Of a stretch of 64,000 nucleotides of DNA, positions 23,889-36,220 are shown in pieces. Under the pieces are notes generated by a model. It searched no databases. It was given only the letters and a program-made list of their open reading frames with translations, and was not told the DNA's origin. This DNA is from Azolla caroliniana. Its lineage: Eukaryota > Polypodiophyta. The position numbers were made by a program, and so were the translations under genes. Positions within the stretch are counted from its first letter, which is position 1; each line of letters begins with the position of its first letter. The stretch covers positions 15,066,001-15,130,000 of the forward strand of contig JBHGNT010000001.1 of the NCBI GenBank assembly GCA_043228905.1, read 5' to 3'.

Positions 23889-24640
23889 TGTTGGGAGACA
23901 AGTCCCTCCGGATGGGAAGGGAGAAGAACAGTGCCGACGAACAATCTCGGCCGAGGCTGAAACAGGAAGAGAAGTACCCGGCTACGGAGAGCCGGATGGT
24001 GCAGACCCGGTGTGAACCGGATGAGGAGTACCCGGCTACGGAGAGCCAGATGGTGCAGACCCGGTGTGAACCGGATGAGTACCCGGCTACGGAGAGCCGG
24101 ATGGTGCAGACCTGGTGTGAACCGGATGAGGAACACCCGGCTACGGAGAGCCGGATGACGCAGACCCGGTGAGAACCGGAGGAAGAGACATATCCGTAAA
24201 TATGTTTCTGAGAGCCCATCGTGGCTATATTTGTAAATAGCCGAAAAGTCATATTAGTATAAATATGACTTAGGGCAAACATGTGTATAGTGTTGTTATT
24301 TTTCTTGTTGGTGCAAGAAGAAGAGAGAACACGTAACAGTGTACAGAGAGAGAGAGAAAGAAAGAGGTCGCTGCCTCTGTTGTAACCGCCGCCTATGGCG
24401 AAGATCGTGAGTACGAGGTCGTTGCCTCCGTGAACTCACTGTTTTGTACATTCCAACATAGTGATAGTTTGCAGCCTGTGGGCTGCCGTGGTTTTTTCCC
24501 TCTTTGGGTTTTTCCACGTAAACATTCTGTGTACCTTTTCTCTCCTTTGTGTTGCGTACATTTGTTCCCGTTTTTCTGTGTATCATTCTAAGCTCGGTTG
24601 CGGCCGAGCGTAGCGCATAAGGAGCGTTGAGTTCCCGTCA
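23889..24640 (+). repeat. LTR-D: solo copia LTR with minisatellite (752 bp)
   Basis: TGTTGGGAG at the start and CCCGTCA at the end, with a perfect TAAAG duplication at 23884-23888 and 24641-24645. The intact LTR-B copy (near 53190) has a single TAAAG there. It is related to the Copia-3 LTR (shared GTTGTAACCGCCG, AGTGATAGTT and CCACGTAAACAT blocks). Four units of 51-54 bp with CCCGGCTACGGAGAGCC run from about 23975 to 24178. Confidence 0.9.
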
Positions 24641-24777
24641 TAAAGTGCATTCGAAAGCTCTTGAAGACCTCCATCATTTTGTACTTAGATACTTCACTAT
24701 TATTGTTTTATGTGATTCATACTCGATTTTGTACGTTTTATGTGATTTTCACAGCATTGCCGAAAATCTTCACGACA

Positions 24778-26300
24778 ACGCACTTCCACCACCTTAGTCA
24801 TTAATGGATAATGATGCGCCATGTACTCATTGTACCCGTACCGTGTAACGGGGTTCTTCAGGTGGGAAGACCGACGTAACATGGTATTACCCAGTTCGGG
24901 GCCCAGCTTGGCCAGGTCGGACTTCGTTCCTAAAGATCCGCCTTCATCCTTTCTGGAGTCGGATTCACTCCGATTCGACTCAACGTTGTCGGTTTCGTAT
25001 TCCGACATCTTCTTCTGCCCCTTCTCTTTGCACGTGAACCATCTCCTTGGTTCCTTACATGGGGAGAGCACGACGGGGTCTCCAGTACTCGCCGGTTTCT
25101 CATTCGACTAGTCAGGCCGACTCGGCCGCTCATTCGGTCCACTTAGCCGAAATGAGATCAGACTCTCTTCTAGAGTGCCAAAGTCTTCATCTTCTACCTG
25201 GACCTGCTTGGGCTCACTAGCCTCATCTTCCAGAATCGGGTCTTCATCGGGAGTTGGAGTCGGTAAGGAGTACCATGATGCTGTCTCATCAAACTCGACA
25301 TCTTGGCTTACTCGCACTTGCTTAGTTCGGGGGTTATAGCACTTGTACCCCTTTTGCTCATGCGAGTAACCGACTAGAATGTACTTCTCTAACTTCGGAT
25401 CCAGCTTCCTCTGCTTCTCATCTGGTACATGCACATATGCTATGCTACTGAATATCCGAAGGTGTCTCAAATTCGGCTTTCGCCCGAAATACAGCCCGAG
25501 CCCGTGTGCTGACCTTGTCATCGATCCGGTTTTTGATGTATATGGTCGTCCATACCGCCTCGGCCTAGTAGAAATGGGGCATGCTCTTGTCCTCCAGCAT
25601 TGCCCTTACTGCATCGACAATCGACCGATTCATCCTTTCGGCCACACCGTTTTGCTCCAGTGTGTACCTGCAGCTAAATTCTCTCTGAATTTCGTTCTGC
25701 TGTAGATAACTATTGAATTGGCTAGAAAAGTATTCTTTCCCGCCATCCGACTGTAGGCTCTTGATCTTCCTCTCCATTTCCCGTTCAACCAACCTTTGAA
25801 GGTTCCCGAAACACTCGAGGACTTCGCTCTTCCTCTCGATGAGGTAGATCCATGTGTGCCGGCTATAGTCATTGATGAGGGAGACAAAATACCGAGTCCT
25901 GCCAAGAATAACGTTTTATGTTGGTCCCCATATATCCGAATGGATTAAATCAAGCTTGTTATGGCCCCGGTTTCGATTAGTGGGGAATGGAAGCCAATGT
26001 TGCTTCCCGAGTTGGCAGGCTTCACAAATTTCAACCTTCCGGCCGCTGAATTTCGGCAAACCGAAAACGACTTGTTTCGATTGCAAGTCTTTAAGCCTCC
26101 AATAATTGATGTGGTCGATCCACTTGTGCCACAGGTCGCTGTCCGATTCGACCTTCTGCCCTTTTGCAAATATAGCGGTCCCGACATCATTAGTGTTGAG
26201 GATGAACATCCTCCTGTCTCTACGCCCTTGCGCAATTATCTGGCTCTTTTCCTCGATCAAGCACCCTAGGTGCGTAAACTGCACCTGCATCCCCTGGTCG
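24778..26300 (-). pseudogene. Copia-2 integrase and pre-RT linker
   Basis: Minus-strand order: zinc region CEACQLGKQHWLPFP (about 26000), LDLIHSDIWGP (about 25935), VNDYSRHTWIYL-like text near 25860. The region around the third catalytic residue follows (YTLEQNGVAERMNR, about 25630-25670), then YFGRKPNLRHLRIFSSIAYVHVP and YILVGYSHEQKGYKCYNPRT (about 25320-25480). The linker to RT has RRSSHLKNPVTRYGYNEYMAHHYPLM near 24800-24870. The frames are shifted near 25530 and 25800. Confidence 0.8.
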
Positions 26301-27549
26301 ACGATTTATCCAACTGACACCAGGTTCTTTGTGATAGTCAGAACGTGTAGTACGTTGATCAGCTTCCCCTTTTGTCCGACATGGCTTAAAGGAACTTCTC
26401 TGACATGTAGAATCGGGTGAGGGGTGTATTCTCCGATTTCGACAATCCCCGATTGTTCCAGTTTCTCCAAAAAAGAGAACCACTCTTCATGTCTCGCCAT
26501 GTGGTTGGATGCTCCGGAATCAACGTACCATACTTCCTCCAATCCAGAAGTAGTCTTCTTCACCGAGTTAGCCTTGTGCTTCATCACAGGGGCGGCCACC
26601 TTTACCGGTTTTCCCGGTTCCGGATCCTTCCGATCCTTCCACGTAGTGCGAGCTTTGTCGGTTCTCCCAACCGGTTTTGTCGGATCTGGATTTATCCGAA
26701 TCAGCGCGCTTCTTCCAGCACTAACTTTCACTGTGGCCCTTTTGGCCACAGTACCAACATTCCATGTCGGCCTTTCCTTGCCAATTCCCGGTGCCGCTTT
26801 GACCCCCCCCTGCTTGTGGAGGGTCTGGAACGGCTGTCGGCACACCCTCTGTGCCTCTAGTCCCACTCTTGTCGGCCACCTCCATTGTGTGCCCACCTAG
26901 CTCGTCCACCACCTCCATGGGGCCGATCTGTATCCGTGTACAACATTTGGTCGTTTGATTAAGTGGTCCTTGACCCACTCGCGTGGTTTTCCTCGACCAT
27001 CGGCATCGACTGCAAGTCAAAGAAGGGCGGTGGTTTCTCCCGGGTGTAGATTGATGTTTGGATTGGACCGTACCTTTGCGCAAGACCACCGAGGCAGATT
27101 TCTACCATCTCATCTTCGTCCACCATCACGTTGATGGACCCGAGTGCATCGCAAATCTCCTTTATCTTGGTGGTGTAGTCCGTAACCGACATGTCTCTTT
27201 GCCGGATGTTGTTCAGCTCTTGTCAGAGCTGCAACTTACCAGCTATGGTACTTGCGGCGAAAATCTTCCGTAGATTTTCCCAGGCCTCCTTCGGTATCTT
27301 TGCATCCTTGATGTCGCTGAGCATTTGATTATGCACACCGGACGCGAGACTGTACTGTACCCGACTCGTTCCTTGCTCTCATACCGGGAAGTCTTTGTGT
27401 GACGGCTTCGGTGCTACTTCATTTGTTCCTGCCATGAAGCTCCAATATCCATGCCCCAGAAGGTATTGGTGCATTTTATATGACCAAGACACATAGTTGC
27501 TCCGGTCGAGCTTCTCTGTTGGAAGTGAACTCGCCATTCCTCTGTCCAT
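26301..27549 (-). pseudogene. Copia-2 gag and protease
   Basis: The gag start ATG is at 27547-27549 (MDRGMASSLPTEKLDRSNYVSW), with UBN2-type motifs EICDALGSINVMVDEDEM and FFDLQSMPMVEENH near 26990-27150. The zinc knuckle CWYCGQKGHSES with a following C is near 26730-26765. The protease active site VWYVDSGASNHM is at about 26505-26535 with intact DSGAS. LINVLHVLTITKNLVSVG ends the block near 26310. A few stops break it. Confidence 0.8.
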
Positions 27550-27630
27550 ATATTCTCTCTATTTGTTGTTACCGGGTTCTAGGGTTTGTCTACGGAAGCA
27601 AATGTCGGCTGCAGAGGTTCTCAACCCTCA

Positions 27631-28088
27631 CACTCTGATACCATGTGAATGTTAATGTGCTGAAGCGTCAGACGGAACCGGCTCAGCTGGATAGCAACAA
27701 AATGAGATGAAGGTTTAATGGAAAAGCTTCAAAGACAGAGGAGACAGAAAGAGTAGAACATAAAACTATATTCATAAATTAACTGTAAAACTCTATGGAT
27801 ACAACGTGCTAAACAACACTTTTTATACAAGTCCATAAAGGACTGATAGGATTACTGACAGGTACTTCAAGTCTCACAAGTGTGACTGACACTAACTACG
27901 AGACAATGATTACCTAGTAGTCTAGACTACTACTAGGCTTCCGGTTCCCGCTCGAATCCGGGTCTCCGATCTGGCTCCCTAATCCGGCAGGTTGTTTCCG
28001 GATACCGATCCGGCTCATCCTTCCGGATGCCGATCCGGCTCAGGCTTATTTGGCCGATCCAGATCCGGTTGAGCTTGCTCGCTCAACA
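27631..28088 (-). repeat. Copia-2 5' LTR (27644-28088) and primer site
   Basis: The minus strand ends ATTCACA, then TGGTATCAGAGTG at 27631-27643, an iMet primer site. The LTR is 445 bp and flanked on the right by TTTAG (28089-28093). Confidence 0.95.
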
Positions 28089-28173
28089 TTTAGTTAATAT
28101 AGTTTTTAGTTGTAGGAATTCTGAGCACTTGTGTTAATATTTATATAGATCTATATGTTGTTCTACTACAACA
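28089..28173 (+). repeat. Gypsy-2 5' LTR, right part
   Basis: Completes the LTR begun at 20065; ends CTACAACA. About 22 bases further on, TGGTATCGTAGG (about 28197) could be a weak iMet-like primer site; only seven bases fit well. Confidence 0.6.
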
Positions 28174-31000
28174 AAATTGATCATGATACAGAATATGGTA
28201 TCGTAGGGTATCATTAACATAGTTTAATCCATTCGTACTCTACAATTCTTTGATATAACGTTCGACTTTATTGATTGTCAGTGACAGAGTAGGTTGTCGA
28301 TCGAACAACATAGTAATTTGGGCACGCCCGATTACATATGCATTCAGTAGAGAACAATCGACTAGATGTCGTTTTGTCTAGATATACTAGTCGATCGTAA
28401 ACGTCCTTGTACACGATCAGTTACGAAGCATGTCAAAGAGGATTCTACTGTTGTTGATCAGCAATAAACAAATCGGAGGTGGTCTTCAGTTCCCGAGTTA
28501 ACTGACAGTCAGTCGGACTGAAATCAGTTAGAAGAGGTATCATTTTACGATATCTGGAGTGAAGACAATATGCCTTACCCTTACTTGAAATATCGAGATG
28601 GCGCTGATATAGAAGTGCATATTACGGACTTTTTGACAACATGGGAAATAAACCATGTAGAGACTATCAACGACAGCTGAGGATAAGTCTAAAATTGTTG
28701 AGTTTGTTTTGTCATTAGATGGCCACTCGGCAAATTGGTTTGCTCAAAATGGTTTCTTGAGCGTTCGAAACATTCGAACAATTAACCAACAAATTTATTC
28801 AACTATTTCATTTGATAGCCCAATTTTATGCATCGTATCACGAACCGCATGAAACGGTGTCACAATTTGTCATTCGATTTTAGAATCTATAGCTCCAAAT
28901 TTCTAGGTCAATTCCAGATTAGGAACTAAAGGATATCTTTTTGGAGGCAATCCGTGAACCACTACGAACAACATTAGCAGTGTTCAATTTCCACCATTAG
29001 TCAATTGGTCAAGTGATTGATAAGGCAATTGCTATGGATCAGAATCACAAAAATAAAAGAAGTATGGATATGTCGGCATTACACCATAATCTGCGGACTT
29101 TAGAGGAGTTACAGTTTCGACAAGCAGTGCAATGTACCAATTGTCTCAACACTAGGCATTCAACAATAGAATGCAGTTTGCGCACTCATTGCACATCTGT
29201 CACTCCAAAGCTCACTCCATAGAGCAATGTGAATATAATTTTCTTAATAAAGCAACAACGTCTATACGACAAATTCATCCGGAGAATGGTTACCAAGACA
29301 ACCATAATAGGTTCAACAATAGGTATCAAGAGGATGATCAGTATGATAATCGAAATTATTCGGACAGATGACCAAATAATGATTGGAATGATTATAGGCG
29401 GAACGATGGTTATGATTGGACTCGTGATGAAGATTGATAGCATGATTATCGAAGAGATGATCGCAATAATCAGGATCAAGATTTCTCACCACCTTGGGAT
29501 AATGGAACAAAATCGACCATCCAATAAAAAATTTCATAAGCCAAAAGCGTCTAGGCAAATTTAGCATGATTGTGAGAGAGAAAACCCGGATTTCAACGAT
29601 GCTAGACGTCCACAATTTGAATAGGGTGAAGCTAGTGGTTCATCAATCCCAAATTGATATATTTGCAAGAAAGATGGGCATTATGCAAATCAATGTTCGA
29701 CTAAAGACAAGGGAAAAGCACCTGTTGTTAATATGGTGGTTCCAAAAATTCAGGAGGTAACTACCAGAAGTAAAGGTAAGCAATCAAAATGAGAAATCCA
29801 GGACGCTGTTAGAAAAGCAGCCAAAGAATGGGTTGAAGAAGCGAATAAAAATAATGTGTCCAGAATGCTACAGGATAATGAGATAAACCAAGTAAACGAG
29901 CTACCCGGATCAATACCAATACGAGAACAAGAAGAAGCTTGGAAAATCTTGGCAAATTATCAAGTTTCATTACCCTTAACCGGCTTATTGAAATTAGTTC
30001 CATGGTTAACGGAGAAAGTGGCCACTTTGAATGCACAAAAAGGGGTAGAACAAGTATCGGTTAATTATAATCAACCGAACAATAGTTCGACAATTATGGA
30101 TGAGCAAAATCCATCAATAAAAGTAATGATTCATGGACAAGAAATAGACGGAACTATTGTAGATGGCGGATCAGGAGTAAATGTAATCAATAAAACTACC
30201 TGTGATAAGCTTGGTATCACTAAATGGGAGGCATGTCCATTCTGGCTAGGAATGGCTGATACTAGTATGGTACGACCACTCGGCTTAATCAGACAGCTAG
30301 ATGTCATTTTAGGGGGACATACTTTTCAAATATAAGTGGTAGTGCTTCATTTCGAGGCTCCTAGAGCATATCCCTTGTTATTAGGCCGACCATGGTTAAA
30401 GACTCTGAATATTAAGAAGAATTGGAATAAGAATTTATTAACATTCCGGAAAGGAAAGAAAAAAAATTGGGTGTCCACTCAACATAAGGTCAGTACAAGT
30501 CAGCAATGTCTACCAGTTCATGCAGAGGCAGTCAATATGATGGAGGGATTGGATGAAGCTGAGGAGAATAATTATTTCAATGACAACCCAAAAATCATTC
30601 CCTTGTTCGAGGTCGACATTTTGCAAGCTCTTACATCATATATTGACACATAGGGTGACATACTAATAGAAGATCAAACAATGAAAGAGATTCGCCTTTA
30701 GCAAGAAGCTACAAAAAATGAAATGAAGGTATCGCAAAGAGTTCAAGCTTCAGCATTGGAAGAAGTAAATTTAGTTGATGAAGGTATAACCCTTGAACCA
30801 AAAACAATATTGATCACCAAGGAAATGTTGTCATATGACAAACAACGACTCATCGGCTTACTCAAACAGTATAAACATGTATACGCTTGGTCCTTCGAAA
30901 ACATGAAAGGATTGGATCCAGCCTTTTGTCAACATCAAATTAATCTTCACAAAGATGCTAAGCCAGTCCAACAACGACGGTATCGTCTGAACCCAAAGAC
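28174..31000 (+). mobile_element. Gypsy-2: gag, protease and RT start, truncated
   Basis: A relative of Gypsy-1. Gag begins about 28570 (MPYPYLKYRDGADIEVHITDF) and is heavily interrupted. A CCHC knuckle CTNCLNTRHSTIEC is near 29136, and YICKKDGHYANQC (first Cys lost) near 29655. The protease region is open at 29856-30335 with TIVDGGSGVNVINKTTC near 30150, then a TAA and a second open stretch to 30653. The RT N-terminus has ITKEMLSYDKQRLIGLLKQY and QHQINLHKDAKPVQQRRYRLNP, stopping at about 31000. There it joins Copia-3 without the rest of pol. Confidence 0.85.
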
Positions 31001-32182
31001 TCTGATACCGGCCTCTTCCCCGGTTATAGTCATCTTCCGTAACCAAGGCATTCGGATCGGTTCCGGACTCCCGGTCCTTTCGGCGAGCTTCTTCATCTAG
31101 CAAGCTTCATTTTACCCTTGCTAGGGACAACTGCTCTCCTTTCAGCCTGACGTTGCCCAACGTGACAACTAACGTCTCCCAACTATCCGGGAGGGAACCG
31201 AGTAGGAGCAATGCGATTACCTCATCCGCGAGAGGTACTTCCAACGAGGTTTCTTGGTGTATTAGCCCCTGGAAGGCATTCATGTGCTCCGTCATATTGG
31301 AGCCGTCTTGGTACAGGAGCCTCACTAACTTCCGGAATACTGAAACCCGATTAACGACATTTTTGTTCTGGAACATGATGCCGATCTTCTCGAAGCGTTT
31401 ATGAGCCTTACTTTCTTCATTGAAGTTGTTGTACAGGCTCATGTCGATGAAGCACCGAATATACGCCGTTGTCTTCATGTGCATCACCTCCCATGTCGTG
31501 GCATCGATCTTGTCCGGTTTCTTGTCCCCAAACTGTACCGGCAGCCAGAGATCTTTGACCACGAGCATGTCCCTGATCTTTGACTTCCACACTCAGTAGT
31601 TAGAGTTGGTGAGCTTGAACATGCCACTGAACAACTCTTCCATTTCCTTTGTCGTTCACTCTGATACCAGTTTGTGTGTAAAATAACACTCAGCCACAAC
31701 AGAGTCTTAAACAACGAATGGAAGAAAACAAACTAACAACTAGAGATGACACAGGATGTTTACATGGAAAACACTAAACGGGAAAACCACAGGAGTCCAC
31801 AGACTCCAACTATCACTATGAGAGGAGATATACAAAGTGAGACTTAGAGGGACCGACCTCGAGCTCTATGTCTTAGCCAAAACCGGCGGTTACAACAGAA
31901 AGTGCTCGTAGCTACTCTCTCGCTCTCTCTCTCTGTACAACAATAACAACAACCACATTTCTGTGATTGCCCTAAGTCATATGACCTTAGGGCTATTTAG
32001 AAATATAGCCTCATTGGGCTTATTCTAACATATTTACAAATTTGTTCCATCCTCCGGTTCTCACCGGGTCCATCCGATCCGGTTTCCGGATTCCATCCGG
32101 ATCCCTTCTAGATCTGGTTCCTTCATCCAGTTTTCCTTCGGTTCTCAACCGGATCCCATCCGGACAGACCGAAATCCCAACA
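31001..32182 (-). mobile_element. Copia-3: 5' LTR, primer site and gag of a copia element
   Basis: On the minus strand: LTR from 32182 (TGTTGGGATTTC) to about 31675 (TACACACA), then primer site TGGTATCAGAGTG at 31657-31669. Gag follows with KIDATTWEVMHMKTTAYIRC, FQNKNVVNRVSVFRKLVRLLYQ, EVPLADEVIALLLLGSLPDSW and RRKDRESGTDPNALVTEDDYN, ending at 31001 before the zinc knuckle. The gag is largely open (31107-31592). The rest is missing, so this is a truncated end joined to Gypsy-2. The same gag family occurs at 17592. Confidence 0.85.
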
Positions 32183-32870
32183 CATCCATGTTGAATCAGT
32201 AGCACTGCTTGTGATTCAAAAGGATTATTCCAACCATTGAACCTAATCAATCCTATCCAAACCATGCGACCTCAAAAAATGTAAATAAGGTATTTGAAAT
32301 AGAGGATGATGAAAGTAACACGTGATGAATTGGCTCACCAAAACTAGTATTTGTAGTAGTAATTTCCCATGCTTTGGATGTTGTTATATAAATCTTCAAA
32401 ATGAACAGTGGACTCCAAGTATCATGAGAAATTGTATGACTACTCTTTACATAGAAGACTTGGGTCATATCGAGGGAGCCTTTTCACTCAATAATGGCAT
32501 GCCACAAAAAATCATTGCATCAAGTTCTTAGAGGATGGAATATTAGTAAGATACATTGAGGTGTATGCCATACAATGTTGACTAAGCATAGGCCAACTAA
32601 AAGATTCCTCCCACCACTAGGGAAAAACATAATATTAGCACTTTGCAAACATAGACATAAAGATTGTGTTAATTATGTGAACTTGGATAAATTGAAAGCC
32701 ACAGATATCTTGCACGTAGGTGCCCAAATTACAAGCACATCATACACAAGTATGCTACCCTCAAAGTAGACGTCACTTTGACCAAAGCTAGGTGAAGCTT
32801 CAAAAAGATAGGAGACTAATGCTTGTATTACCATGTAGAATTCAACATTTTTTGAATATCAATTATCTCT
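32183..32870. other. No recognised gene
   Basis: AT-rich sequence with only short ORFs. By position it could include remains of the LINE's upstream part, but I see no motif that supports this. Confidence 0.3.
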
Positions 32871-35800
32871 TTTATATCATGGAATATTCACTCCATTTCT
32901 GCAATGCAAGGCTCTGTTCATTTCTCCCGGTCAAATGGTAGTGTGGTTGCAACTAATTTTGCACGATTGGATAGGTTCTATGCTAGTAGCTTTTCTTGGG
33001 AAGCTTCTGGATCTATGGGGATTATTGTCGAGACGGTAACTTTTGATCATTATCCAAGTTAAACATTGTATTCACCAGAAGATCCTATCTTAACCAATTC
33101 CGTATACCAATCTCATTGCTTGGCGATGAAACTCATAGAGTTTCTATAGCTCAAACATGGTCTAAATATAGCTTCTCTGATGCCTTTCTCCTCAGAGATA
33201 TAACTTATGCCATCCTTGATGTCAAAAGTTTCTTCATAAATGTAGTTGCCTCTTCACTTGATCCATGAAGTGCACAGATTGCTAATTTGCATCGAGCATT
33301 GGCTGCAACACAAAAGTTATTGGAAAAATACCCAAACTCACCTATGGTGCTCTCGGATTTACAAGTAAAAAGAAATTTAAAAGAAAAGCAACATGTGAGA
33401 GGCTTGTATTTCAACTGGCGTAATACAGCTTCTTGGTCACAAAAGTAGGATAGGGGGTTAACAGAGAGTTCTTCTGTCAATTTAAATAGAAGTATAAAAC
33501 ACTATCTATTAAAACCCTAAAACGACTTGATGGTTCTTACACAACAGATGATTCTGAGATGCGGGACATAGCTACGACAAATTACCATTAGTTGTTATCT
33601 GCTAAATCCTTCTTAGAGGAAGATCTTAATAAGAGACAACTTGAACTAGAGACAATACAATAGAAGGTCACTCATGTAATGGCTTCCCAGTTGCTTCAAC
33701 CATTTACAGACACTGAAGTCTAGACAACGGCTAAATCCCTATGTAAATATGTGTGTCCTGGAAAGGATGTCATAGGAGTGGTATTTTATTTGCATTACTA
33801 GGACTTGGTGGGGCCTATTCTTACTAGGGAAGTTAATTTAATTTTCTTAACAGGGAATCTACCTGATGAATGGACGGAAGGAGTCATATACATGATCCCG
33901 AAATCAAATGCTCAATGTAATGAAATCTCAAAATAGTGTCCAATAAGTTTGCCTAAAGACATCTATAAAATAGTAGCAAAGACTTTAGCCAATAGAATGT
34001 AATCGTTGCTTCCCTCGATTATACATGATACACAATCAGGATTCCTTCAAGACAAAAGCATCTTTGACAATATCTTCCTTTTTTGGGAGATGATTGCATT
34101 GGCTCAACATCACAAACAGTCCCTTGCTATACTATTATTAGATTTTGAGAAAGCATATGATAAAGTAGATTGGGACTTTTTGGAGGAAATTCTATTAAGA
34201 TTAGGGTTTCCAAGTGCATGGATAAAATGTGTGTCTGCATTATATAGAAATGCTTCTAGCTTGGTTCTATTTTCTAGCGGCAATAGTACATTATTTCCAA
34301 TTTCCAGATCTGTTTGACAAGGTTGTCCATTAGCACCGTTTCTTTTCATTTTATTTGGGGAAGCTCTATCATCTTTTCTTATATCCTCGACGACGGCCAT
34401 CCAAGCAATAGCCTTACCTATTGCAAACTCGACAGTTCTTGATGCTGAGTTTGCGGATGACACTGCTCTTTATATTCGAGGAGATGTTATTAATCTTGAT
34501 CGGGTACAAAATGCTTTGCAGATATTTTCCGACACTACTAGAGGCTCTCTCAATTGGAATAAATCTGTAGGCCTTTGGGCCAGTGATGAACCGCATCCAG
34601 AGTGGTATCCAGGCACTGCATTTTGTTGGCTTAATCATGGGGAGCCCATTTGTTACTTAGGTTGTCTTGTTGGTATAGATTTACCATCTAAAGTGATGCT
34701 ATCACCATTGCTATTATCAATCAGGCGTAAGATGGTATATTGGGACTCAAAGCAATTATCCTTTGCAAGTTGGGTTGTCATTGCAAATTCAGTGTTGTTG
34801 GCCTCACTGTGGTTTATCACATCTGCTTGGTTGTTCTCTAGGTCAACAATCATGAAAGTTCAAAGCCTCATACGTAACTTCCTCTGGGGTGGAAAAAATG
34901 GGTCTCGTGTAGTGGCCAAGATGGCATGGGATGTTTTGATTAGGCCAAAAAGCTAGGCACGGTTGGCTTTAATAGATCCCTTGATACAATCTTGAGCTCT
35001 CTTGACAAAGTTTGTAGTAAGAGGATTGTTGCTAGGAATAGAGGCATGGAAGGGTATGTTGCTTAATTAACTGATACAATTATCTCCCAAGATGGGAGGA
35101 AACTGGTTGCCTTCTTTGAAATGGATGTTCTTGACAGATGTGCAGACACCGAGAAAACATCTAACATCTAATAGATTTCTCCTGCGAATCGTCAGAGCAT
35201 GGGATGTAATCAAATTTTTTTTACACAAGCAGATGCATAACACATGGGATGGTTGGATGAATCAAGCGCTTTTGGCTAATTCTCTCGCCCTAGATTCTAT
35301 TGGAAATGTATTGGGCCTTAGACCTCGTCTTGCATGGGGAAAACTTGACAATGGGCCAACAACATCAATAGGATCCTGAATTCATTTTCAATAGATGCCA
35401 GAAGTGGATCGGCTTAAGTAGTTACACTCGATATATGGGGCGAAGACAATGACAATGGATATTTCAGTGGCCTTCTCAGATGCCTCAATGCGACTTCAGT
35501 CAATACAGGAGCATACGTGGTTTGGTTGCCTTATGAATGACATGATGCTCTTTGTTAAAGGAATTTCAACAAACGGGTGTATTTTTTATTTCCATATTCA
35601 ATAGGATAATAAATTGCAGCCTTATACACCCTCAGATAATTTACTACAAAACCTACTTGTTTTTCCAGTTAGGGTGATTGCCAAAACTGGTAAGAAATGG
35701 CTCTTGGATCCACAACCGTCAATAGCTCATTTGTGGGATATGCTTTGGTTATATGCACGATAACCAATTAATAGGCTGATGTGGGTCCCAAGGGGATGGT

Positions 35801-36220
35801 TCTTGACTAGTCCTATGATGGATCCAATGCAGAAAGTTCTATTCTTTAAGTATACTCTAAATTTTGGTAGAACATTACTCATGTCTAAGAATATTCTAAC
35901 TCCTGCGGCTCAAAAGCAGTGTAGTATGTGGGGTTTCAAGAAATCATTTGAAGCTATATTGGAAATGGATTTGGTCTTTTAGGGGACCAACGAAATTCAT
36001 TCTCTTCAGATGGCTTTTACTACATGCAACACTACCAGTAGGTTAGTCATTAAAAGGAAATGTGGCAACTGTTCTTAGAGAATGTAGTTATTGCAGTGAC
36101 TTGTAGGAAACTACCAAGCATGCTCTCTGGTCCTGTTCACTAGCCCAACATGTATGGAATAAAGTTCTTTCTTTATTCCTAACAATTAATGTACGTTGCC
36201 TCTTCTCCTCGGGATCAACA
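32871..36220 (+). pseudogene. LINE (L1-like) ORF2, 5'-truncated, first part
   Basis: Starts inside the endonuclease C-terminus: ARLDRFYASSFSWEAS then TFDHYPS near 32975-33060, which matches the LDRF...SDH end of plant LINE endonucleases. RT follows: LPKDIYKIVAKTLANRM, HDTQSGFLQDKSIFDNI, LLDFEKAYDKVDWDFLEE (about 34138-34190), and the catalytic FADDTALY near 34450. The later region has QSLIRNFLWGG and, near 35990-36190, a reverse-transcriptase zinc-binding motif (FRWLLLHATLPVG, C..C spacing, HALWSCSLAQHVW). At least eight stops or shifts show it is dead. It is interrupted by LTR-A copy 2 and continues at 37087. Confidence 0.85.
36216..36220. repeat. Target-site duplication CAACA of LTR-A copy 2 (left)
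   Basis: CAACA at 36216-36220 recurs at 37082-37086. Joining the two sides restores a continuous LINE zinc-binding region frame. Confidence 0.7.

Larger units (their letters stand above)
22844..24777 (-). repeat. LTR-B: solo gypsy LTR inserted in Copia-2, itself split by LTR-D
   Basis: It is the reverse complement of the Gypsy-3 3' LTR (53056-54097). Its plus-strand start TGTCATGAAGATCC and its end ATCTTCACGACA are the LTR termini. Minus the LTR-D insertion it is about 1.18 kb. A 4-bp ACGT/ACGC direct repeat (22840-22843, 24778-24781) flanks it, and Copia-1 shows the uninterrupted site. No internal gypsy sequence remains, so it is a solo LTR formed by recombination. It includes a tRNA-like module at 23331-23384. 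Confidence 0.9.
20331..28088 (-). mobile_element. Copia-2: complete-structure Ty1/copia element carrying nested LTRs (7758 bp)
   Basis: LTRs at 20331-20777 and 27644-28088, a TTTAG duplication at 20326-20330 and 28089-28093, and an iMet-type primer site define it. It lies in the Gypsy-2 5' LTR. Without the inserted 22844-24777 block it is about 5.8 kb, the same as Copia-1, and is its close relative. Coding regions carry many stops. Confidence 0.95.

Noticed and set aside
23839-24282. Repeat protein on either strand (HPALRSRV or CEPDEEYPATESRM repeats)
   Set aside because: Both are readings of the LTR-D minisatellite.
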